The notes under the pieces are model-generated. The model ran no database searches. It worked only from the letters and a program-made list of their open reading frames with translations, and was not told the DNA's origin. Made by a program: the position numbers and the translations under genes. Positions 1-8,504 of a DNA stretch of 26,994 nt are shown piece after piece (the stretch's first letter is position 1; the number at the start of each line of letters is the position of its first letter). This DNA comes from Candidatus Woesearchaeota archaeon (GTDB lineage: Archaea > Nanobdellota > Nanobdellia > Woesearchaeales > ARS49): the NCBI GenBank assembly GCA_019323135.1, contig JAHWHT010000004.1:1-26994 (forward strand), written 5' to 3'.

Positions 1-305
1 CTTTTGCTTTTTTAAATAGCGGAACTAATTGGAAATGCGATGTAGGGAAATATGTTTTGCAAGTTGCGACTAGTGGACAGGTTTATGTCTGCTCTGTAGT
101 GCCCTTAATCTCTGAGGATAGATTTCTAGATATTGATAAATCATATTTTGAAAAGGCCAATCCGGCAAGAGAAAAACTGCTCACTACCTGCAAAAAAACT
201 TGTTACTCTGCGTGTGCTTTTTCTACATCTTTTTTTAGAAAGAATCCTTCAGAATTGATTAAGTTATATAAGCGCGAGTCGTCCATCACTTCAAAGGAAG
301 TTTAA
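1..305 (+). CDS. C-terminal part of an unrecognised Cys-containing protein (5' end outside window)
   Basis: The reading frame is open from the first bases of the window (codons from position 3) to the TAA at 303-305, so this is the tail of a longer gene. A TTG at 57 exists, but nothing like a promoter or ribosome binding site precedes it and the frame continues upstream, so it is not a convincing start. About 100 residues are visible, with five cysteines including a TCKKTCYSAC stretch, and no membrane segment. Cysteines at this density fit an exported disulfide-bonded protein like others in the window, but that is inference. The last 20 bp overlap the 3' end of the convergent gene on the minus strand. 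I do not recognise the family. Confidence 0.5.
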   Translation, partial: FAFLNSGTNWKCDVGKYVLQVATSGQVYVCSVVPLISEDRFLDIDKSYFEKANPAREKLLTTCKKTCYSACAFSTSFFRKNPSELIKLYKRESSITSKEV

Positions 306-960
306 GCGAAATCAATTGTTCACAATTTCTTTTGACTAACTCATCAGATATTTTGTCGCAAGTATTCTGTCCTAGCACGGCAAACGAGAAATAGCATTGG
401 TCTTTTGTTGCTCCAGGAGATATTTTATCACACATTGTTGATTTTTCTGCGCTTTTTGCGATTGTTAAAAAGCATGCATCTTTTTCTTGTCTGGTCAGTA
501 AATCTGTGCAGATTCTTTCTGCTCTGTCAGTATCTGTTAAGCTTGCTTGTTTTGCCTGCTCTATCTCTTCAGTTGCTTGGAATATTTTTGTTTCGGTTTT
601 TCTTTCTCTTTCTTCCTGCATCTGTTGTTCAATTGTTGTTTCTTTTTGCTCGGATAAAGGTAATTTTTCTTGAACAGACTCTTTAATTATTTTTTCTTCT
701 GGCGGTTCTGTCAATAATTCTTCTCTTGCCTGCATCTTGACATAAACAATACTGCTCAGAATTATTATCAGAATAACGATTGCAATTATTCCTCCCCAAA
801 GAAGTATGTGAGGAAATTTTCCTGTCTCAGATTCATCTATTGCAGCATCAACCCGGCCTGCAGCATGTCCTCTTTTTATCAAATCAATTCGTATCTGATT
901 TGAGGTATAGCCTGCTTTTAGTTGGCTTTTGATGTAATTTACCAGTTGTCTATCTGCCAT
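286..960 (-). CDS. Single-pass membrane protein with periodic cysteine-pair C-terminal domain
   Basis: 224 aa. Residues 1-45 form a small helical domain (LVNYIKSQLKAGYTSNQIR...GHAAGRVDAAI) of a kind seen at the N-terminus of many small membrane proteins of DPANN archaea and candidate-phyla bacteria. Residues about 51-75 are a strongly hydrophobic transmembrane helix. Residues 76-145 are Glu/Lys/Gln-rich and probably coiled-coil. The C-terminal domain has six cysteines at 151, 163, 177, 189, 201 and 213, that is three pairs each exactly 12 apart, with a repeat period of 24-26, which suggests three helical hairpins each closed by a disulfide. The ATG at 958-960 lies about 27 bp downstream of a TATA-like box on the minus strand, consistent with a leaderless transcript. 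It is divergent from the surface-protein operon, so a role in the same envelope system is possible but unproven. Family not recognised. Confidence 0.8.
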   Translation of the reverse strand: MADRQLVNYIKSQLKAGYTSNQIRIDLIKRGHAAGRVDAAIDESETGKFPHILLWGGIIAIVILIIILSSIVYVKMQAREELLTEPPEEKIIKESVQEKLPLSEQKETTIEQQMQEERERKTETKIFQATEEIEQAKQASLTDTDRAERICTDLLTRQEKDACFLTIAKSAEKSTMCDKISPGATKDQCYFSFAVLGQNTCDKISDELVKRNCEQLISLKLPLK

Positions 961-981
961 AAGTTAAAGTAGGGCAGTTCT

Positions 982-992
982 ATTATAAATAT
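982..992 (-). promoter_or_regulatory. TATA box for the minus-strand membrane protein gene
   Basis: Read on the minus strand, this is an AT-rich TATTTATAAT-type box. Its centre is about 27 bp upstream of the ATG at 960, which is the usual distance from an archaeal TATA box to the transcription start. There is no Shine-Dalgarno sequence between them, so transcription probably begins at the start codon. Confidence 0.5.
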
Positions 993-1047
993 TGTTTGTT
1001 ATTAGTCGATAGTTAAAACTGTTCTTTAGTCATATTTTGGGGATAAA

Positions 1048-1057
1048 TTTATAAATA
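1048..1057 (+). promoter_or_regulatory. TATA box for surface operon 1
   Basis: TTTATAAATA preceded by the A-rich GGATAAA, a plausible BRE/TATA pair. A start of transcription about 26 bp downstream (near 1078) would leave a short leader before the first gene. A second TATA-like string (CTATAGTATA, 1081-1090) lies closer to the gene and cannot be excluded. Confidence 0.45.
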
Positions 1058-1113
1058 GAAGTGAATAAAACATAGTCATACTATAGTATACAGTTAAAAA
1101 AGGGTTGAAACGT

Positions 1114-3360
1114 GTGGTTTTTAAGAAGGGGCAGATAACAATATTCATAATTATAGGGATAATTCTCTTGATTAGTATAGGTATATTCATCTATCTTTAT
1201 CAGTCTGCAGAAATAACGCCTCTAGAAGATGTTGTTGTTCCGTCTGTTGCTCAGGCCCCTACTGAAGTAAGGCCAATCTATGATTTTGTTTCTGTTTGCG
1301 TGGAGTCTGTTGGCAAAGATGCCCTGAAAAAAGTTGGTGATTATGGCGGATATATTGACAGCTCTAAATTCCTTTACAATGCTTTTATTCCTACGGCAGG
1401 TGATGCTGTTCAGTTTAGTCCTGATTCTGATTTGATAATTCCATATTGGTGGTATCTGCAGTCGCCTAATGACTGCACTGGAGAATGTGTTTTTGCAAGC
1501 TTGCGTCCAGAGCTTCAAAGGCAGAGAGGTAAGGTTTCCATTGAGGGCCAGATTGACGAATACATGAACGAGAATCTTAAAATCTGTCTTGCAGGTTTAG
1601 AGATGTTTGAAGAACAGGGTTTTGATGTGCAGGAAATTGATGAGATAACAACCGAAACAACAATTGCAAAAGATTCTGTCTACATTCTTGTTAAGTATCC
1701 ACTCAGAATCAATAAGGCTGGCAAGTCTTTTACAATTAATGAGTATCTTGCAGAGCTAGACGTGAATCTTGGAAGGATTTATGCGCTTGCGACTGAACTC
1801 ACTAATCAACAGATAGAACAAGGAATGCTTGAACGTTTTTCATTAGAGACTATTTCACATTTTTCTGCTCTTGATGATGACATGCTCCCTCCGATGCGGG
1901 ATTTTGATGTGAAGTTCGGCCCTGGTGTAATCTGGTACAAGACAAAAATCTCAGAGGCCCTACAGGAGATACTTGCAAGTTACATGCCTATGTTTCAGAT
2001 CGGCAACACTAGGCTCTACATGCCTATTCAAGCTCCTGAAAAAACAGTAAAAGGCGAGACTGTGCGTGATAAAAAATTATATGAAAATCTTTACAACAGG
2101 GGAATGATTGTTCCTCTTGAAGAAAACTATCAAGACCTCGCTGCTAATTTTGTTTATCTGCCGTGGTGGAAGCCGTATTTTGACTCTAATTGCGAGGGGG
2201 AGGTCTGCATGCCTCAGTCTGTATCAACTGCACTTTCCTTCCTGCAAATCGGTTTGCACAAATATGATTTTGTTTATGATTTGAGTTTCCCAGTTCTTGT
2301 TGAAATAAGAGATCCTGATGCTTTCAAAGGCGAAGGTTATTCATTCAAGTTTTTCCTTGAAGCAAATGTGAGAAACAATCTTCCAATGACCTCTGAATTT
2401 GAATTGCTTCCTTCTGACAGTGTATCATTTAACACAATGCTTTGCGACTTGAACCAAAGAACCTCTGGCAACGTGACTATCGCTGTAAAAGATGCCAGAA
2501 CTAATCAAGGAATAGATGCTGCTCTGGTCGGGTTCACCTGCGGAAAAGAATCCTGCACAATTGGTGAAACAAGTTCTGAAGGAACATTGATTACGCAATT
2601 GCCAAGGTGTCTTAATGGTTTATTGAGTGCAAACAAATTAGAATACCAGACTCGGTTTGTGCCGATGGATGTCCTGAATGATCAAGATACTCAGGCAGAG
2701 ATAAAGCTCGAGCCTTATAGATACAGGAATTTTGCTGCCAAGAAATATCTGCTTAGCAAAGGTCCGACAGAATGGTCTCTTGATGCTGAAAAAACAATCA
2801 CACAAGCACAGGACGAAGATACAATAATTATGCTTAGGAAACAAGGTACTAGATTTGTGCCTGATTTCAGTGCTTATGGAGAGGTTTGCGGAATGCCTGG
2901 CGCAATGTCGACTGCTGCCTGTGGTTCGCCTCCAGAGGATAATTCAAAAGATATTGCTTTGGTTCCTGGTCAGTATGATGTCATGATCTTTTCTGCAAAA
3001 TATGCTCAACCTTCTATTGAGATTCCTCCAGACTTAAGGTCTGCTGGATCTGGCTGGGCAAGAGAAGAATTTTATATTCCTGAAGATCCTATTATATTTG
3101 ATAAAGACAATCCATTCCCTGGAGGGTTTGCAAATTTTAAGTGGAACCTGACTGCAGAGCAGCTTGACTCTGGCGACACTATTGAGTTTTATTACTTGCA
3201 GGTTGCTCTTGACAAGATTCCAAAGAACAGAAGAAAAATTGAAGATCTTTCAGAGATCGGTAAGTCTGTTGAATACTCCAATCTTCATCGAGACCTGCTT
3301 GAGCCAAGAGTGTTCAAGAAAGAGCAGGCCAAAGCACACACTATAACGGTGAAAACATGA
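1114..3360 (+). CDS. Surface protein with prepilin-like N-terminal anchor, paralogue 1
   Basis: 748 aa from a GTG at 1114; an in-frame TTG at 1105 would add three residues. I prefer 1114 because it makes the N-terminus equal in length to the paralogue at 8505 and because the GGG at 1102-1104 abuts the TTG too closely to serve it. The N-terminus KKGQITIFIIIGIILL resembles an archaeal class III (prepilin) signal, with possible cleavage before Gln, but the Glu usual at +5 is Phe. A long exported region follows. Residues about 384-411 (YDFVYD...DPDAFKGEGYSF) match the paralogue closely. Residues about 450-540 look like a small beta domain of the carboxypeptidase-regulatory type. It overlaps the next gene by ATGA, so the two are translationally coupled. 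It is probably a membrane-anchored partner of the giant secreted protein. Function unknown. Confidence 0.85.
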   Translation: MVFKKGQITIFIIIGIILLISIGIFIYLYQSAEITPLEDVVVPSVAQAPTEVRPIYDFVSVCVESVGKDALKKVGDYGGYIDSSKFLYNAFIPTAGDAVQFSPDSDLIIPYWWYLQSPNDCTGECVFASLRPELQRQRGKVSIEGQIDEYMNENLKICLAGLEMFEEQGFDVQEIDEITTETTIAKDSVYILVKYPLRINKAGKSFTINEYLAELDVNLGRIYALATELTNQQIEQGMLERFSLETISHFSALDDDMLPPMRDFDVKFGPGVIWYKTKISEALQEILASYMPMFQIGNTRLYMPIQAPEKTVKGETVRDKKLYENLYNRGMIVPLEENYQDLAANFVYLPWWKPYFDSNCEGEVCMPQSVSTALSFLQIGLHKYDFVYDLSFPVLVEIRDPDAFKGEGYSFKFFLEANVRNNLPMTSEFELLPSDSVSFNTMLCDLNQRTSGNVTIAVKDARTNQGIDAALVGFTCGKESCTIGETSSEGTLITQLPRCLNGLLSANKLEYQTRFVPMDVLNDQDTQAEIKLEPYRYRNFAAKKYLLSKGPTEWSLDAEKTITQAQDEDTIIMLRKQGTRFVPDFSAYGEVCGMPGAMSTAACGSPPEDNSKDIALVPGQYDVMIFSAKYAQPSIEIPPDLRSAGSGWAREEFYIPEDPIIFDKDNPFPGGFANFKWNLTAEQLDSGDTIEFYYLQVALDKIPKNRRKIEDLSEIGKSVEYSNLHRDLLEPRVFKKEQAKAHTITVKT

Positions 3361-6300
3361 ATAAGTATCTGAAACTGACAGCATTGTTTATGTCTGTTCT
3401 AGTTTTGATGCTGCCAATCTCTTTTGCACAACAGTTTAGCGTTTCAAAATTTAGCGGTGAGCAGAACGTTGAGGATGTTATCCGTTCTACTGGTGATACT
3501 TTGTATATTTCAGTCACTGCAGAATTGTCTGGCAGTCCTAGCGAAGATGTTGCAAAAAGACGTCTGCAGGTAAAACATGACAGTGGCGAAGAATATTTTA
3601 CTTCTTGCACGCAAAAAGAAAATAATTTGTATGATTGCACATATGAATCTACTGATTTGATTAGTTATGGTTCTGAAGATTACGAGATTGTTCTTCTTGA
3701 TTCCGAAGGCAATGAAATTAAGTCTATTAAAAAAGTTTTATTTGTTGACGCAGTGTCCCCAAGTATACTGAAGTTCTCTGTCAAGCCAGAGCTTTCAAGG
3801 ACTGGCGACATAGAAGTCAGCTATGTTGTTGAGGATTATGGAAGAAAGGTCGGCGATACTGCATCTTGTGCAGGATTAAAAGATATCAGCATCACTGCAG
3901 GAAGCACAACTCTTGACGAAGTTGAATTTAATCAAAAGAAAATTTGCGATAATGAAAAAGATGATTTATCTTATCAATATTCCACTACAGATAATTTTGT
4001 TGAGCTTGATGTCTGTATTGTTGCAAGAGATTATTTGGATCAAGAAAGTGATGTAGAGTGTGAGACTTTTATCATTGATAATGCTCCTCCTGATATCAAA
4101 TCTGTTGAGTTCAGAGATGTAAAAGGTTATGAAGTTTCTCACATAAAGACAGGACAAAAAGTTCTTGTTGATGTGTTTATCACGATTGAAGAGCACGGAG
4201 GCATTGTATTTGATAGTGTCAAAGCAGATCTCTCAAAGCTTAACCCAAACCTGGGTGAGAGAAAAGCAGATTATGTCAGCGATAATATTTATGTCTGGCA
4301 GAATGTTGCAGTCACAACACCAACAACCTGCGAGGTTACAGTTAAGGCAGAGGATGAGATTGGCAATGAAGCAGTAAAAGCCATTGCTTGCACTCTTCCT
4401 GTTGACGATATTGGCCCAGAGGTTATTTCAATTTATGCAAGTGCTGCCGGCAGTAATGGAACACCGCTCGTCGGTAACAATGGCACGATTTTTGTTGACT
4501 TTACAGAAGACGGTTCTGGAATGGATAAAGGCGATGCATTCCTTGATCTGCACGCACTCGGACTTGATTCTGTTGCAAAAGCAGATCAGTGCATAGACAA
4601 TGGCGGAGGAAGCTGGACTTGTGAGTGGAGTGTTTCTCCTGTTGTTAATACTGGAAGTTATAAGGTAACTGTTCTTGATGCAACAAAAGATGATCTTGGA
4701 AATCATGCAGGGCAGACAAGTGAACAGGTTATTGTTGACATAACTCCTCCTGATATAGAGTCTGTTGATATTACTTTTATTCACGATAATGCAGATTATG
4801 GTCCATTGGCAGTATATGGCGATACGATTGAGTTTGAGTTTGATGTTACTGATGCTGAAGAAGCATATGTGAATCTCTCAGATATTGGCGGAGGATATGA
4901 TTCTGCAGTAGATTGCACCTCTAGTTCCTGCAAGTTCAGCGTGCTTATTGATGTCTCTGGTCCTCTGAATGCTACTCTTCATTTTGATTTCTATGATATT
5001 GCAAAGAATCATGAATCTTATGATTATAATTTTGATATTTATGGTGTCATGATTAATGATACTGAAACAAATTACTGGAGTTCTAAGGTTACTTGTTCTC
5101 CTAAGATGATTGATAGGAGCACTGCTGAATTGTATAATCATCCTGTTTACTGCCAGGTCAAGTTAACAGCCAATAACCCTGATGCAGAACCGGTTTATGT
5201 TGTTCCTGGTGATTTAAGTGAGTGTACTGGTGACCTGAGTGGTTATGTCGTGGATGTAGAAGCCATAAATAATAATTTGGGCTCTAAAAATCCTTATCTT
5301 GTCTTCACTCTTGCTGCAGCACCTTTTGAGGTAAATGAATTAAAGTTCAATTGTCCTGTTTATGTTTCTACAAAAGTAGGAGATTATTTCTCTCCTGTTC
5401 TTGAGATTGAGAATGCTACTGTCAATCTAGAATTTTACAATCTTCCTTATGGTGAAGTATACTCTAATTATGAGGAAAATATCAAGCATGCTATGAGAAA
5501 ATCCTTGAGTGTAATGGGTTGGGTCGGAGATGTCGAGGAGTGGATAGACATTGCAAGAAAAATATGCAATATTAAATCAACTTATACATCTGTTCTTGCA
5601 GGTGCAGATGCAGTCATTTCATTGCTTACTATTGCTGGCGCTGCAATCGGTCTCGTAAAAAAGGAGTCAGGCCAGACTTTCTTAAAACAAGCGCAGATTC
5701 TCTGTAATCAATTAGTCGGTCCTCTTGAGAAATTTTTTGCAGGCGATCCTTCAGAAAAAAAGAAGACCTTTGATCTCAACAAAAAGCCAGTGCAGTCACT
5801 CTTTAATGTTGCGGATTTCCTCTGTAAGATGGCTAACTGCCAATTGTCCAGAACAGAAGCAGAGAAGTATGATAAGGATCTCACAATTGTTGCATCTGCT
5901 TTTGGAGCAGGTATAAGTGATGGCGCTTGCAAGAAATATAAGGAATTTGTTGGCGGTGCTTTATTAGTCGATTATGATAAATTGACTAAAGGCGAGGAGA
6001 TTGGTTCTACAGATACTCCTGTTGATATCAAGGAAAGCCTTGTGGGCAGTGTTGCATGTCTCTGTCTTCCAGGTATCACTTATAATTTGAATAAGATGCG
6101 GCAGATTTACTGTGGTTATGCTTACTGTCTTGGCAAGAGAGTCCTTGATGAAGGAGTGCCAAAATCTTACTGTGACAGTGAGAAAGCTTATCTGACCTGC
6201 AATTATGTTGTTGGTCAGGTGTTTGAGGTTGTTCCATTCAATAATCTTGTTGAAAAATACACCCGCATCATCCAGGATGTTTATGCAAACCCTATCTCTG

Positions 6301-6548
6301 CAGTCACTGCTCTTTCAGCTTTGTTTTGCGGAGGCAATAAAGGAAAAGGCGGTGTGACTGATTACTGTAAGAGTACAGGACAATTTGAGGGCGATGTCCT
6401 TAAGATGATTGCATATGGTGTCTGTACTGCATCAAAGACAGTTGCGAAAGTTGGTGACGCTATTGCAAGCATAACTCTTGTTGAGCAGGATTGGAACTCA
6501 GGTACTTCAAATGATTATTGTGAAGAGGCAGAGGATTTGTTAAAATGA
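3357..6548 (+). CDS. Large secreted Ig-repeat / Cys-rich protein, paralogue 1
   Basis: 1063 aa with a Sec signal peptide (MNKYLKLTALFMSVLVLMLPISFA, cut before QQFS). Four beta-sandwich repeats, probably bacterial-Ig-like, begin at residues about 130, 240, 349 and 460. Each starts with a V/I-D-x-x-x-P linker followed by I-x-S-V, giving a period of about 110 residues. The C-terminal 400 residues are different: helical, cysteine-rich, with a hydrophobic stretch at 749-769 and a CxCxP motif at 901-905 followed by a regular series of cysteines. That region aligns with residues from about 1281 of the giant protein in operon 2. The signal peptide is also nearly the same as that protein's. It overlaps both neighbouring genes by 4 bp. 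It is likely on the cell surface, held by its helical region or by the anchored partner encoded just upstream. Biochemical function unknown. Confidence 0.85.
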   Translation: MNKYLKLTALFMSVLVLMLPISFAQQFSVSKFSGEQNVEDVIRSTGDTLYISVTAELSGSPSEDVAKRRLQVKHDSGEEYFTSCTQKENNLYDCTYESTDLISYGSEDYEIVLLDSEGNEIKSIKKVLFVDAVSPSILKFSVKPELSRTGDIEVSYVVEDYGRKVGDTASCAGLKDISITAGSTTLDEVEFNQKKICDNEKDDLSYQYSTTDNFVELDVCIVARDYLDQESDVECETFIIDNAPPDIKSVEFRDVKGYEVSHIKTGQKVLVDVFITIEEHGGIVFDSVKADLSKLNPNLGERKADYVSDNIYVWQNVAVTTPTTCEVTVKAEDEIGNEAVKAIACTLPVDDIGPEVISIYASAAGSNGTPLVGNNGTIFVDFTEDGSGMDKGDAFLDLHALGLDSVAKADQCIDNGGGSWTCEWSVSPVVNTGSYKVTVLDATKDDLGNHAGQTSEQVIVDITPPDIESVDITFIHDNADYGPLAVYGDTIEFEFDVTDAEEAYVNLSDIGGGYDSAVDCTSSSCKFSVLIDVSGPLNATLHFDFYDIAKNHESYDYNFDIYGVMINDTETNYWSSKVTCSPKMIDRSTAELYNHPVYCQVKLTANNPDAEPVYVVPGDLSECTGDLSGYVVDVEAINNNLGSKNPYLVFTLAAAPFEVNELKFNCPVYVSTKVGDYFSPVLEIENATVNLEFYNLPYGEVYSNYEENIKHAMRKSLSVMGWVGDVEEWIDIARKICNIKSTYTSVLAGADAVISLLTIAGAAIGLVKKESGQTFLKQAQILCNQLVGPLEKFFAGDPSEKKKTFDLNKKPVQSLFNVADFLCKMANCQLSRTEAEKYDKDLTIVASAFGAGISDGACKKYKEFVGGALLVDYDKLTKGEEIGSTDTPVDIKESLVGSVACLCLPGITYNLNKMRQIYCGYAYCLGKRVLDEGVPKSYCDSEKAYLTCNYVVGQVFEVVPFNNLVEKYTRIIQDVYANPISAVTALSALFCGGNKGKGGVTDYCKSTGQFEGDVLKMIAYGVCTASKTVAKVGDAIASITLVEQDWNSGTSNDYCEEAEDLLK

Positions 6549-7624
6549 AATCAAAAATATTATTTACCTTCATTGTCTTGATTTTGCTAAGCAGCACTGC
6601 TTTCGCAGTCAAAGAAAATGTTAAGCACGAGGATAAAAAAGGACAGTCAGACTTGAGCAAATATGCACAACACACGGCACAAGGACGCGTCTTTACAGAA
6701 GAAGCAAAAACACAAGGATACTTGGCTAAAACATTTTCACAGATGGCTGAAGGCGAACATGTGCCTGAAGAGTATAAAGAAAAATGGAAGGGTTATGCTG
6801 AAGAATATGCAGAAGGGGCAGCAAAAGCAGCAAGAAAAGCTGGAGAAGAAGGGAAAAAAGCTGCGCAATACGAACCTACTCGCGAGAGGATCTGGGAAAG
6901 AAAAGGTTATGCGTTTTATGATTACTTAGAAGCTTATGATGATTACAGCGGCTGGAATGTTTACGGCTCTCTTTATTTAGGAGAAGAGACGCTTGCAAAG
7001 CGAAGACAGGAAGCTGCAGATTATTTCTGTGAAAAGACGTTGCTTTTAGGCGGCAAGGCTTGCTGGCAGTCTAGACTTTGCGAATCATATTATTATTCAC
7101 ACAGACCTCCTGCTGGACAGAATATTTTAGTTGCACAGGCCGGTGTTGCAAATTATATTCCTGCAATAACAGTTCAGGGTGAAAAATCTGCTCCTATCTC
7201 TTACAAAGAAGGCGGCAGGTCAAAAACAAGCTGGGTCTATAAGCTCACTTACTCAATAACAAATCCACACCAGACTGCTTTGACATATCGTATAAAGCTG
7301 GTAGGTGATGAAAAGACGTTTGAGTCTTCTGCAATGACCTTGAGTCGTTCAACAGAAACATCTTGGTCTAACGCTGCGCGGCTTGAGAGCAATCCATTGA
7401 TTAAAGAGAGTGAGAATGATTATCATCATGTCTGCCTGTGGTTTACTCCAAGAATAACAACGCTCAGAGCAAATAGGGAAGAAGAGATTTGCGCCCCTAT
7501 CATCCAATACGACGGTGCTGCAACAAGACCTTATGAAACAGTAAGTGATGAAGCTGTTGCCTCAATTACTGGTGCAAATACAACTCAGCCGCAAGGGCCA
7601 GAGGATCCATTAAAAGATGCTTAA
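6545..7624 (+). CDS. Secreted protein of surface operon 1, unrecognised
   Basis: 359 aa. It begins with a clean signal peptide (MKSKILFTFIVLILLSSTAFA). Residues about 30-125 are very rich in Lys, Glu, Ala and Tyr and probably helical. A Tyr-rich segment (SYYYSHRPPAG) lies near residue 180, and the remainder, rich in Thr, Ser and hydrophobics, looks like a beta domain. No membrane helix follows the signal peptide. The start overlaps the previous stop by ATGA, and its end overlaps the next gene by 8 bp, so it belongs to a tightly packed operon. There is no counterpart at this place in operon 2, where the giant gene is followed directly by the membrane protein. I do not recognise the family. Confidence 0.8.
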   Translation: MKSKILFTFIVLILLSSTAFAVKENVKHEDKKGQSDLSKYAQHTAQGRVFTEEAKTQGYLAKTFSQMAEGEHVPEEYKEKWKGYAEEYAEGAAKAARKAGEEGKKAAQYEPTRERIWERKGYAFYDYLEAYDDYSGWNVYGSLYLGEETLAKRRQEAADYFCEKTLLLGGKACWQSRLCESYYYSHRPPAGQNILVAQAGVANYIPAITVQGEKSAPISYKEGGRSKTSWVYKLTYSITNPHQTALTYRIKLVGDEKTFESSAMTLSRSTETSWSNAARLESNPLIKESENDYHHVCLWFTPRITTLRANREEEICAPIIQYDGAATRPYETVSDEAVASITGANTTQPQGPEDPLKDA

Positions 7625-8453
7625 AGAAAACATAACGCGGATACTTGGAATAATTTTGTTAGTTGTCTCTATGATAACACACAAATACTTTGGTATTTCT
7701 GTTGCTTTTATCGTGCTCGCAGGATTAGTTATGCTTATCTACGGTAAAAAGTTTTCACAAAAACAGTTCAAGTTTTTCATTGCTTCATTCAAGCAGATAA
7801 ACAAAAGATATATTTTTATTGTACTATATGATCTTGTCTTTATTGCAATATTTTTCCTGGTGATTCCTTTGTTCTCTAAGATATTCATGTCTAAATTGCA
7901 AAATGTCACCACACTAGAAGGTGCTGCATCTGTATTGATTATGCTACTGGCATACCTTGCCACAGTCACAATTATATTGCTTCTTTCATACTCTGTCTCT
8001 AGAGGATTGATATGGTCTATGATATTAAAGAAAAAGTTTACTGCACCTTTTTTCAAAAAGTTTTTACTGCTTAATTTTTTATGGTGGCTTATCTTGGCTC
8101 TGCCTTTTTTGATTGTGCTCGGAGCAAAGCAAGAGTATTTGTTTTATTTCATCGCGATTATCGCAATTATATATATTCATCTCACTTCAATCATGCATTA
8201 TGATTTCACAAAAAACCAACGCATTGGCAAGGCCATGAAAAATGCATTTAAGCTTACTTATACTAATTTCAAAAGTTTTTTACTGCCTTATGCTTACGTA
8301 ACTTTGGTTTATTTTATTTTGCTTCAGGTCTTCTGGATTGTCCCGCAGACCGAAAAGTACATGTTTTTCGCTTCAGTATTGTTTGTTGTGTTTTTTTTAG
8401 CATGGTTCCGTTTGTACTTGTCGCAGATATTGAAAAAAATAACGTCAGTATAA
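7617..8453 (+). CDS. Polytopic membrane protein of surface operon 1
   Basis: 278 aa, extremely hydrophobic, with about seven or eight predicted membrane helices and short basic loops. It is a distant paralogue of the 274-aa protein at 17865. Both carry a conserved mid-protein stretch: SRGLIWSMILKKKFTAPFFKKFLL here aligns with FKGLTWFIAHKMLKKVNVKKFTWFF there, and the flanking helices follow in the same order (only the pattern is compared, not a computed score). The 8-bp overlap with the preceding gene and the position at the end of both cassettes suggest a membrane component that helps export, assemble or hold the surface proteins; that is inference. It is the last gene of operon 1, followed after 51 bp by a new promoter. 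Confidence 0.8.
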   Translation: MLKENITRILGIILLVVSMITHKYFGISVAFIVLAGLVMLIYGKKFSQKQFKFFIASFKQINKRYIFIVLYDLVFIAIFFLVIPLFSKIFMSKLQNVTTLEGAASVLIMLLAYLATVTIILLLSYSVSRGLIWSMILKKKFTAPFFKKFLLLNFLWWLILALPFLIVLGAKQEYLFYFIAIIAIIYIHLTSIMHYDFTKNQRIGKAMKNAFKLTYTNFKSFLLPYAYVTLVYFILLQVFWIVPQTEKYMFFASVLFVVFFLAWFRLYLSQILKKITSV

Positions 8454-8461
8454 TAATAACA

Positions 8462-8471
8462 TTTTTATATA
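8462..8471 (+). promoter_or_regulatory. TATA box for surface operon 2
   Basis: TTTTTATATA in the 51-bp spacer between the two operons. Its centre lies about 38 bp upstream of the ATG at 8505, which leaves a leader of roughly a dozen bases carrying the GGGG at 8496-8499 as ribosome binding site. It suggests that operon 2 can be transcribed independently of operon 1. Confidence 0.45.
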
Positions 8472-8504
8472 GAAAAGGTAAAAATAAGTTAAAAAGGGGT
8501 TATA

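Noticed and set aside
1105..1107. TTG at 1105 as the start of the first anchored surface protein
   Set aside because: The GGG directly abuts it, and the GTG at 1114 gives an N-terminus equal in length to the paralogue. It stays a possible alternative.
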